NCBI GenBank assembly: GCA_947623455.1
Contig: OX392538.1
Span: forward strand, 26,907,001 to 26,971,000
DNA length: 64,000 nucleotides
From: Mimachlamys varia
Lineage: Eukaryota; Mollusca; Bivalvia; Pectinida; Pectinidae
Direction of reading: 5' to 3'
Shown here: in pieces, positions 46,978 to 57,702 of the stretch
How the letters are laid out: each line of letters starts with the position of its first letter
Position numbering within the stretch: the first letter of the stretch is position 1
Notes under the pieces: model-generated
What the model was told of the DNA's origin: nothing
What the model saw: the letters and a program-made list of their open reading frames with translations, nothing else
Databases searched by the model: none
Position numbers and translations under genes: made by a program

Positions 46978-49048
46978 TTAAACAATAACTCTAAACTATG
47001 TGTTTTTAAAGTATTAGATATAAAAAGAACATCTATATTTTTGGAATTGAATGTGACCAACCATTTCTTGGACCATGTAATTAAACATTGAAGATCATGA
47101 TTCATTACCCTTTCAATTTCCACACAAGATTTAGAGCCAAATATCATGGAAGTGTCATCTGCAAAAAGTCTAGACACGCTAATTTAATTTTCAGAAATAT
47201 CGTTTATAAAAATTAAGAATAAAAGTGGACCTAGCACTGAACCCTGTGGTACTCCTGCTTTTAAAAAAATGACTATTCGAATATGATTCCCCAATATAAC
47301 CTTTCTGTTCACGGGCCTGAAGATAATTAGTTATCCATTTCAATAAATTTCCTGTAATACCATACGTTTTAAGATTTCAATTAAACCCTTATGCCTAACT
47401 CTGTCAAAGGCCTTTGATATGTCACAAAAGACAGTACAAGTATGTTTCTTTTCCTCTAAATTTAAACAGATATGATGATAAATTTCGATAAGTTGATGCA
47501 CAGTCGAATGATAAGGCATAAATCCAGATTGTCTTGAAAAGAAAAGTGAGTTATCTAAAAAATAATTATCAATATGTTTGATAATTACTCGTTCAAAACT
47601 TTTTCTATAGCTGACAGCAAAGAGATTGGTCTATAATTTGAGGGTAAATGCTTATCGTCTTTTTTATACAGTGGCATAACTATCACCTGTATCCATAAGG
47701 TAGGGAAGGAGCATTTAGACAATGACATATTGAATATTTTTTGTAGAGGTTTACATATAGTTTTCGCAGTGTATCCTAACATGGTGACTAATACCATCTA
47801 TACCAGGAGCTTTACTTAATTTTAATGTTTCCAAGACGTCTTTTATCTCTGAATGTTCTACTTGAATAGATGACATGGAAGAATTGGTTCTGGGATCAAG
47901 GGACGGAACTGTAATTTACATCATGTAAGTCTGTAATTGAAGAAAAATAATTGTTTAAAAGATCCGCCTTTTCAGAATCATTATATATAGTACTACCACT
48001 ATGTGGATCAACTAGAGGAGGTATGTCATTAGATTTACCATTTGTTTTGATTAATCGCCTAAACAGTTTCCAATAAGATTTCGGATCCGATACTACAAAC
48101 CTATCAATAAGACAGTCTAGATTAGCATAAAAAGATTCACGCACATGTTTTAGCATATTATTTACCCGATTTCTAGCTCTCTAAACCAACTTTTATCAGT
48201 ATCACGCTTACTTCTTCTACACTTTTTATGTAACCTATCACGTAGTCTTATAGATTTGCGCAGTTCATACGTCATCCACAGCTTGTCATTAGGTCTTATA
48301 TTAATAACTTTTTTGGGTATACATGCACAGATCATACAATTAAAGGTATCAGAAAAACGTGTTCATGCTTCTTCAACACTCCCTGATTCCATAAACATTT
48401 CGTTCCAAGAACGATTCTCGATTTGCCTATTTAATTTTTTAAAGTCTGCTTGTTTATAGCACCATATTTCGCGTTTATAAGATAAGTTGAGCTTACTTAC
48501 AACTTCTATGTAGACTTAGCATGCTTCATGATCACTAATATTCCTATCAATGGGTAAAACTGATGATTCAATATGTTTAATCTGTTCTGAAATAATGACC
48601 GGATCAGGAAGACTTGCACTAGAATTGGTTATCCTTGTGGGTGAATCAATAACATTTTTCAGATTAAAACTCGTTAAAATATCAGAAAAAACGTGTTGCT
48701 TAGAAAAAGTAAGCATGTCTACATTTATATCACCCACAATAACTATGTTAGCTGATGAATCAATTGCCTTTTCAATAGACGAACGAAACCCTTCCGCAAA
48801 ATAACTATTGACATTTGGAGGTCTATACACAGTACATAGTAAAATACAATTACGTGGAAAATCTAGCTGTATCCATATTAACTCGCCATGTGGAAATTCT
48901 AAATCTATACGTCTAGTAGCCTTTATTTGAGTCGATACGAACAACAAAATCCCACTACCAGCAACATTTCTGTCAGCCCTAAAAGGTTCGCTAAAACCTT
49001 GTAATTCTAAATCACTAGTCAGTATATTTTCATCAAGATGAGTTTCGG
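46978..49048 (-). pseudogene. LINE copy 2, RT and endonuclease middle segment
   Basis: Colinear with 38738-40809 of copy 1. Here the RT catalytic block reads LFADDTSMIF (about 47144-47175) and is intact, as is NYRPISLLSAIEKVLNE (about 47585-47640). The stop before FADD and the frameshifts near 48165 and 47910 are shared with copy 1. A 2-bp deletion near 47780 is private. The segment ends at the TTAA where element alpha-1 is inserted. Confidence 0.85.
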
Positions 49049-49052
49049 TTAA

Positions 49053-50854
49053 AGGGGCATCCCGCGAAAGTAAGCTTTTTTTCATATTTTTTTTCAAAAT
49101 ATTACATACACATATCGAGTGGGTATTCTTATGGACTACGACGATCGGATTCCGCTGACATGTATTCATAAAATAAATAATTTCAAAATAACTAGTGGAA
49201 TTCCAAAACGTCTGGCCAGACATTCTGAATTGGGATTTCCACCTACCAACGCATGCGCAGCGAGCGCCGTTTCCATTGTAAACACTCTAACTGTTATTAC
49301 CGTTACACTACGATAAGGCCTAACTTCAAAGCGAAAAGTTGCCGAATGGTCAAAATATGACACAAGACTGCGTTACGGAATCATATTGAGAGATGGGAAG
49401 TATTCTAAGGAGAAACTACCTGCTCTATTGTGTGTATGTTACATATTTCTTCTGTATAACGGTAACATGCACAAATAAAGCTTTGATTTGGTTTTGAGGC
49501 AACCCAAGGGGAAACTGTTTCAGTCTTCTGTTGCATAAAATGCGTATGTAATATTAAACTTAAAAGTTTGTTTTATAATATTCTCTTAATAAAATCTTAT
49601 GTTCCAGTAAAACAGTATGATTTAATTATATTGCTGGATAGAAAGACATTTTCAAATACTATATATACCATAACAGAAAAAAGTCGTTTGATTACGTTGT
49701 AAAATGGGACGTGCGACCGAGGTACATACGGCTTCAATTTGGACAAAAGGAATATAAAAATTTGTTTTCACGCGTAAAAAAAGTGATATTCATACTTAAT
49801 CTATAAATTAGTGAAGGTACAAATATCATTGGTTGCGACCCCGGTATTGAATTTGATACGAAAATATATACATAACTGGAAAAAAAAAAAAAAAAAAACC
49901 AAAGTTATACAACATATACTTATATGTATATTCCATTCCTTCAGGTTTTTTTTTTTTTTTAAATCACCGTCCCTTTACAAGACGACAAAAAAGATGTTAA
50001 AAGAAAGCGGAATTATCATAACATATTCATAACGTGTAGTTATAAGTGTTTCAACAGTTCCAAATCTGATATACATGTAGTCATGCTTATAGTGTGTCGT
50101 TATATGAGTGTGTGGACTTAAATATTCGCATTCCGTGATACGTGTTAACGTGTGAAGACGCTGAAAGTTGGATAGATTTTAAATGAATATGAATGTACTT
50201 TGTATATATATAGCTGAGAAAAAGTCCTCAAGACATTGAGTTGTAAAAAAAATATCGCAAACATTTCATGTCATTTTTTTTCGAACTTTTCAATGCATGC
50301 TACATACATTTTATGAAATCATCTGAAAAGTTGATTCGTGAATATTACCTTTAACATAAATAAAGGTTTGTACCATGGCCGTATTAATTAAAAATATTCC
50401 GTACCCATGTGTACCGGTCTCGGTCAGGTAAATATAATATACATGTAGATAATTCCTGGTGTCGATCGATATATGGTGCCGATATGCCGACAATTATTCT
50501 TCATTTGAATATCGGTATGTGTGCAATTGATGTCTAATTTCAATGTGAATGTGATTCAATAAGTTTATACACGGACTTTGTCTCTGTTTCATCAGCCGTA
50601 TACATTAATATTACGCGTCCCCTCCCGTATGGCCCCTTCCGTCAAACTGAGCAGAAAACTTGCGGCACACCTGTCACGCTGCGTCATCCCCGCTATTTTT
50701 ATCTGGGCTTCCCCGAGGAATGCGATTTTGCAAGTGGTAATTATAGACATTTTGAGTGGACTGTTGAATTTGGGAATAACAGGAAAGTATAATAAGTAGT
50801 GCAGACGCCATGTATATTCAAGAACAGGCATTCAGGCTTTCGCGGGATGCCCCT
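49053..50854. mobile_element. TTAA DNA transposon, family alpha, copy 1 (1802 bp) inside LINE copy 2
   Basis: Perfect 18-bp inverted ends AGGGGCATCCCGCGAAAG, flanked by TTAA (49049-49052 and 50855-50858). LINE copy 1 shows the empty site with a single TTAA at 40810-40813 and otherwise matching sequence on both sides. Non-coding apart from short ORFs. Its right 260 bp match the left of alpha-2 in reverse, and its left subterminal text (AGCGAAAAGTTGCCGAATGG) matches alpha-2's right. Purine-purine ends fit Kolobok better than piggyBac. Confidence 0.92.
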
Positions 50855-50858
50855 TTAA

Positions 50859-51251
50859 CGAAATAACGTTATAGTCGCTAGCAACATCCGATAAATAATC
50901 TATTTTGTTTCTTAAACTTCGAATATTTATATGAAAGATTGATAATTCATGACTATTTGGTCCTGGATTTGGTTCCACATCTATGCATTTAAGTAATAAA
51001 ATTAAAACAAAAACTGTATACATGTTGTTGTTAAAATAACTTTGAAGTGACAATAACTTAAGTACAAGTAGTACGTTACAAGGATTATACATGTCCGCTA
51101 GTTTCTTGCACCTATCTAGTAGTGATGACATTAAATATCGTAATGTTAAAAATCCTTTTTTAAACAAAAGACCGTATACTTTTATATAATACAATCCAAT
51201 CGCAGCCCTATAACACATTAAACTACTACCCATTGTCAAAAACATATGCAC
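50859..51251 (-). pseudogene. LINE copy 2, N-terminal segment with 2A-like motif
   Basis: Minus-strand ORF start at 51251, nearly identical to copy 1, with DVEPNPGP at 50958-50981 (residues 91-98) after a hydrophobic stretch, then FHINIRS. The frame runs across the alpha-1 boundary and stops a few codons inside the transposon. Confidence 0.85.
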
Positions 51252-52185
51252 TACAGGTCACCGAGGCACGATCGGACGAACTCGTGCGCGGCATTACTGC
51301 ACGAAGTATTTGCTTTACAACGTGTGAACAGGTAAATCTAGGTTGAAAAGGTAAATAGAGCGCAGACGGTAAAGAAGTCAGAGTAAGCAGGAGACAGAAC
51401 GAACAAGGAAACATAATGGCAATAAATAAGTACTAACAATCATTTGGTTCAAGGTTTTTGAGTGGATCCAACTATAAGAGAGACAGTAAGCTAGACATAA
51501 AACACAGTATAATATAAGTACATATTTAATTAGCATCTGGTAAAGCTACATACGTTTCGACGTTTTATGAAGTTTGTATGTATAAAGATATATATATACA
51601 AAGGCAAATTTGCATGGAAAAAAGATGTATAAGTTTACAAGTAAACAATTGTGTATTTACGTAGCTTTGGTTATTCTTATCAGGTTAAAAAAAAAGGGAA
51701 AAAAAGGGGGGGCACTCTTTTAACCTGTCAATGAAGTAGTAAAAACTATTTCACTTTGTACATACACAGATGGCTGGCTATACATGTACATGGATATCAC
51801 ACTAGTATACACATATCGAGGTGGTTTCAATGGCTACGCATCCGCACCAGGTATGTAAACATCGCATCAGCGCAAGCATAGTAAAGTACCAGTGTAGCGA
51901 AATATTTATAAATATACAATGATTCACTTCTTCAAATATTATAAGCATCACACGAGTGTACATTGTGATGGTTATGTACCTAAATATGGTTGTTTACTAA
52001 CATTACATATGTGTACATACAGTGTGGTGGGTATGTACGTGAATATAGTACTTCACTGTGAAAACATTACACATATGTACACGGTTTGTTATCCTTTCTC
52101 CCACTTTTTGGGATCAAAAGAATTATATAAACACTTGAGAACAATGGCACACCAATTATAGTCTGTTCTGGGAAAGTGCAAATTT
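51252..52185. other. unit II copy of the LINE 5' flank
   Basis: Matches 41207-42168 with small indels, for example about 24 bp lost near 51880. No gene recognised. Confidence 0.7.
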
Positions 52186-54189
52186 ACAGGTATATTATTT
52201 ACCTGTAATTTTTACAAAGTCAGAATACATGTACTTTATAGATCACAATGTATTCACATATAATTTTTATTTTGGTAATAATATTTCTTTTTACTAATTA
52301 TCAGTATTATATGGATATATTTCATGATATAAAGTAAAAAGTATACTTAGAATATTTAGCACTCGATATTAGTTAATTAAAAATTCAATGAAACACAAAC
52401 ATTTTTATAATTAATTAGTAGTTCTAATTGTTTACATGTATATCAGGAAGGCTTAGTATACACACTTAGCACTGGATAACGGATGATAGATTATTCTTTA
52501 AAACTTTAACATGCATACTGTAACTTTAGTATGTCCATGTACATGTTCATTGTATAACAATATCATATCCAAATATATTAAGCCCTATTATCATCTAAAT
52601 CCATCTGTCTTTAATCAATTTAACTTCTATCATCTGCCAAAACGAAAGAATTCTGTAATTTTGGAAAGAAAAAAAAAATATTTTGCAAATACAGCAAGAT
52701 CTACTTAATGCAGTAAATAATTGATTGCTGTAATATTGGAATGACCTTGATGAAAAATTGCTGTTTAATACATATTGTATCTATAAACTGTATCAGTTTA
52801 TGATCAATAAATAATTACTAAATAATTTATTGCTGATTCTGTTTTAACCAGTTTAAGCAGTGGTCAGTTGATGGACTCAAGCTATGTTGATAAAGTTATC
52901 GGATAAAAAACGTGGCATTTTCTAATATGTATATATATATATATATCAACATTATATCATGTGAAAATTCCAACAAACTATTCTTTTTGAAGTTGACCAA
53001 CTATTGCAAACCTCAGTGGGAAAACTTAGTATGTGTAAACTATAAAAAGTATATTCCAGGTTATAGAATAACAGAATGTGTACATGGGCTTTTCCTAAAT
53101 TTGAACCTGTTACCTTTTTTCCAGAATTCAAATATATTATATCAACACTATTTAGTGTGAAATTCCAATAGACTTTTCTTTTGAAGTTTAATTACCAACT
53201 ATTGTAAATCTTAACTAGAACACTGTATGTGTGTAATATTAGCTGTGAAGTATATTTTGCTGAAGGTTAAAGATTATCAGAATGTGTTGGTGTGGGTAGG
53301 TAGACTCACTGAGCTACTTTTAGAAAAGATCAATAGTTTATTTTATTATTTTATGAATTTTAATTAACAGTATGTGTGAAGAACTGAATCTGTACTTTCA
53401 ATAATTTTAATAACGTAGTATAATCTGTATTTAAGTAAACTAGTGTCTCATAGGTCAACTTGGCCAGATATTGATTCAATCAATTTTGTCTATTAACATG
53501 TGAACTTGTAAATTATGAATCAATATATGACACTCCAATAGAATAAATTATTATCTTTATTAATAATCACATTAAAGATATGATTATAAAAATATTGATG
53601 ATAATATAGTAGTTATTATTTAATCATATCTACTAAATAAGTTCTTCCAAAATAATGAACTTATATGACTTAATTCACAGTATTTAATCATTTATAACAA
53701 AGCAATATCTTTAATATATATACTTGTTTGTACAATAGCTGTACCCTGCAAATCTAGCTGATGAAAATGGTATATGATATGTAAAATTTGGTTAAATAGT
53801 GATGAAATGAGATGATTTCAAAATTTGTTTAAAACACAGGTTAAAACCATGTTATGTGGGAGAACACAGATGGAATTCAGGTAATGTGAGAGAACACAGG
53901 TAAAATCCAGGTAAGGTATATATGAAGGTATATATTGACTATAATGACTGTCAAAACATACCTGCCCCTATGTTATTTTTGAAAAGTGAGAGAAAGGAGA
54001 ACACACCATGTATATGAATATAAGACTTCACTATGAAAACATTACACATATGCACACAGTGTAGTGGTTATAAAAATGTACCTGGATAGAGTACTTCACT
54101 ATGTAAACATTACACATATGTTAACAGTGTGGTGGTAATATACCTGGATATATTACTTCACTATGTAAACATTACAACAAAAGGCAAAA
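52186..54189. other. AT-rich DNA present only in unit II
   Basis: About 2 kb with ACAGGTA/TACCTGT words at its left, a TA microsatellite (52926-52946) and two ~63-65-bp repeats with ACTTCACTATGTAAACATTA (about 54025-54175) related to text at 52045. No ORF is convincing. Since PLE homology continues across the right edge of the missing stretch (54724), unit I probably lost this DNA. Confidence 0.5.
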
Positions 54190-54420
54190 GGTATCAAAAA
54201 CACCATCGAGATGCCTCTAAAGTTGGGGAGACTGAAAGACCAGTCCACAAGCAAATGTCAGAAACACCACCGAGACACCTCTGACGTGGGGAGACTGAAA
54301 GACTAGTCCACCAATAAGTGTCAGAAACAAAACCGAGAGGCCTCTTAAGTGGGAAAACTGAAAGACCAGTCCGAAAATTGGTATCAGAAACACCACTGAC
54401 ATTTCTCTTAAGTAGAAATG
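54190..54420. repeat. 63-bp tandem repeat (~3.5 units) derived from the PLE endonuclease region
   Basis: ACTGAAAGAC recurs at 54231, 54294 and 54357. Each unit reads ACTGAAAGACYAGTCC, then (G/T)TCAGAAACA, then a GAG-GCCTCT-type word. The order matches 4165-4215 of the PLE (GACTGAAAGACTTCTTCAC, then GGTATCAAAAACACAACCACG), so the PLE segment was amplified. Minus-strand ORFs with a 21-residue period are by-products. Confidence 0.75.
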
Positions 54421-54845
54421 AAAGATGAATAACTATGATCAATTATGATTCAAAATGGGTTTTTTCCACTATTTCCATCCTTTTTTAATATCAGGGACAT
54501 TATGTTGTCTAATAATGATTCAAAACGGAATACTTGATTTCAGTTTGCGAATGTGGATAGTTTATCTCTAATTAGATATAACCCGTATTTATTGATAATA
54601 TAACGTATCTAAATCCATTTGAAACATTATAGTATGTCTTCTTTCGTGATTTTTGAATGACAGTAAAATGAATATGATTATACGTACTTACCCAAAAGTC
54701 TAACTGTGGTACCAGGTGTGTCTTCGCAGTCCTCTCTGTGTTGTGCAATGCAGTTAAACCCTATATACATACAGAAACAGTGACGTAATGATCTGGAAAC
54801 TTTCAAATGATTACGTTATATTTTATATATAGCGACACACAATAG
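54421..54845 (+). repeat. diverged PLE-unit fragment in unit II
   Basis: Follows 4738-5115 of the PLE unit at moderate identity: AAAGATGAATAACTA, ATCCTTTTTTAATATCAGGGAC, split by differences, then TGTGCAATGCAG and GATCTGGAAAC. The short ORF equivalent to 4764 opens but stops early. Confidence 0.65.
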
Positions 54846-55071
54846 AAGGGGTTTTTTTATAAAAAAAACGAAACGAAACTAATTAATGAAACATGCACAG
54901 GGACCAGAGAACCTGTTACAGAACTAAATTACTATCCAAGATAGTGTGTTCAGTGTAATTAATCATGTTTTAGGGATCTAGATCGACTTTCCGTAAAAAT
55001 GACATCCCCATTAGTCATATATACGATGACTTTGTGTTTCATTTTACCGAAAGTCGATCTTAATCTCTTAA

Positions 55072-57356
55072 AGGGGCATCCCGGGGAAGTCTACAATGAA
55101 GTTCTTGAATGTACATGCTGTCTGCACTACCAGATATATTTTCCTGTTATTTCAATATTCAAAGTCCACTCAAAATGTGTTTATTAGCCCCTTGCAAAAT
55201 TGCATTCCTCGGGAAAGCCCGATAAAAATAGCGCTGATCACACGACAAGTGACAGCGTTCTCGGTCAATTTGACGAAGGGGCCCAAGAGGGGACGCGTAA
55301 TGTAAGATCTACACATGTACGTCCGATGATGAACTAGACACAAAGTCCGTGTATAAATTTATTGAATCACATTCACATTAATAATCAGACGTTAATTACA
55401 CACGATATTCATATGAAGAAATTTATGTCGACATCTCTGCATCATTTACCGACATCAGTACCTGACTGAAACCGCGATGCAAATCGCCAGAAACCCACAC
55501 GACACTGCACTCTTACATTGTACGTTTAACAGTGTCAAGTGGGTTTCCGACGATGACAACCATAGGGCAAACCTTAATTTCTGTAAAAAGTTATTTTCAC
55601 GAAACCTCATTTAGAACCATTTCACTAAAGGTGTGCATGCATTGAAAAGTACAAAAATAAAATGAAATTATTCCGATTTTTTTTTATACAACTCGATGTC
55701 TTGAAGATTTTTTTTCAGACTATCTACAGTTACATGCCATAAGTCTTTCAATTTTTTTTTATTTTGCTATATATTCTTTGTATTTCCAACTTTTTTCAAT
55801 GAATTTTCCTGACTTCGTTTCGGGATCATTTTTAATGAAATTTTGTGTACTTATAGAGAATTATTTCCTTTTTCATCTCATAATATTTTCTCTGTTATCC
55901 GTTATGTATAATTAGAGCAATCATAATTTATTTACAACATCCAATTTTCGGGACGCCATTTTGACCTCATTTTGGTAACGTTACATATGTATATAGAGAA
56001 ATGGCGTCACACGGAAATTAGCAGTGTATACAATTCTGTATAGCTCCATAAATACACAACGGAAAATTAAATAAATATTATCAGAGAAAACCTTGTATAT
56101 TTCTTTAGTAAATGACAAAAATTTGTCAAAATCCATCCATAAACGAAGTCAGGAAAATTCATTGAAAAAAGTTGGAAATACAAAGAATATACAAAATGTA
56201 TAGCAAAATAAAAACAAATGAAAGACTTTTGGCACGTAACTGTATATATTCATCTAAAATCTATCCAACTTTCAGTGTCAACATACTTTAACACTTACAA
56301 TTATATATGTATCACGGAAGTTCGTGCACTCATATGACGCACCGCGCACTAAACATGTAGAATATATATATCAAATTTGGAACTTGTCGAGAAGATAATT
56401 GTCCAATACTTAATCCATTTATATATGTTATGATTCATTTTACTTTTTTTTATGTAAATTTAAAGGTTCGTTAACATTTTCAACACAACTGCAGACATGG
56501 GATATACATGTATATGATTTTTTCTTTATGAATTAATGACTTCACTTATAAAATGCATACTTGATTCATATCAAATTTGTTACCGGGGTCCAAACCCGAT
56601 CATATTTATACAATCCGTATTTTATAGATTAGGTATGACAAGATTTTTTTATCCGCTCATGATGACATAAATTAATTCATTTTGTCCAAATTGAATCTGT
56701 ATACATTAAACTCAATCGCCCTATACCGGCGTTTTACAACGTAACACCCCCCCCCCCCCCCTACGGTTTTTCTTGTATGTGAAAAGGTCTTTCTCTTCAG
56801 ATATATATTTCAATAAGCTGTTTTACTGGAATATTATAAAGGGAATATTACAATACACGCTTTCAAGTTTTACACACGCATTTCATGTAACAGAGGAATG
56901 AAAGAGTTATCCCTTGGGAGGCCCCAAAACCAAATAAAAACTGTGTCACCGGCAATCCAGAAGAAAACTGTAACATGCAAACAATTGGGCTGTTTGTCTC
57001 TCCCTTGAATACTTCCCATCCCTCATTATGCTTCCGTAATATAATCCTTACGTTAAAGTTTGACCATTCGGCAACTTTTCGCTTGGTAGTTACATGTAGG
57101 TCACGCGGATCGCCATTTTTGTTTACCGATGTAGCTTGTTATGCGCATGCGTTATCATATGTGATGCAAAAAAATTTACATGTCCAAATCGTTGATCAAC
57201 GAATAGTGATTCCCTTTTTTAATTATTAATTAAAATTTATGAGAACATATTTCAACGTAAATCGCCCATTAATTTTCCACAATAGTATACATTTATTTCA
57301 TATACATAATAATTCTAAATAAGCATAAAAAAATATAGTTTTACCGTGATGCCTCT
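55072..57356. mobile_element. TTAA DNA transposon, family alpha, copy 2 (2285 bp)
   Basis: Ends AGGGGCATCCCGGGGAAG and, inverted, AGAGGCATCACGGTAAAA, flanked by TTAA (55068-55071 and 57357-57360). Unit I has the empty site at 42526-42529 (AATCTCTTAAGCATG). Internally homologous to alpha-1 in the opposite orientation. It is longer mainly because of a nested MITE at 55727-56242. No transposase ORF; TIRs are more diverged than those of alpha-1. Confidence 0.9.
55727..56242. mobile_element. 516-bp TA-flanked MITE nested in alpha-2
   Basis: Long inverted arms of about 95-105 bp begin CAGTTACATGCCATAAGTC on the left and CAGTTACGTGCCAAAAGTC (inverted) on the right. Both arms contain TTTGTATTTCCAAC and CAATGAATTTTCCTGACTTC. 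TA lies on each side (55725-55726 and 56243-56244). Alpha-1 lacks it at the corresponding place. CAGT ends and a TA target suggest Tc1/mariner-type mobilisation. Confidence 0.85.
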
Positions 57357-57702
57357 TTAAGCATGAAAAAACTCTTTGAACATCTTAGCTTAGGTCAAAC
57401 AACTTCTCATGCCTTTGTGGAAACAGGGTTTATATATTGAACAAGTTTTGACGGCTGATTCCCTGAACGCATACATTTTAAAAACAAGTATTAGGGAACA
57501 TGTTATTACAATGATTATAGTCTATTTCGTTAATGTTAGTTTGATTTACCTGTATTTTACCTGTGTTTTTCACTGGTACATGTGACAAAAATTTAGCTAA
57601 ACATAATAGGTTAAGACTTAAAAAAAAATAAAAATGAATATGAAGAAACATACATTTTTTGTGATTAATTCCAAAACCATTTTTTAATTATCCTTTTGTT
57701 AG

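Noticed and set aside
49053..50854. Alpha element as a piggyBac copy
   Set aside because: TTAA fits, but the ends begin AGGGG rather than CCC-type and no transposase is present; left as a TTAA element, possibly Kolobok-like.
54194..54442. Two overlapping minus-strand ORFs with a 21-residue period
   Set aside because: Products of the 63-bp tandem repeat; both frames are equally open.
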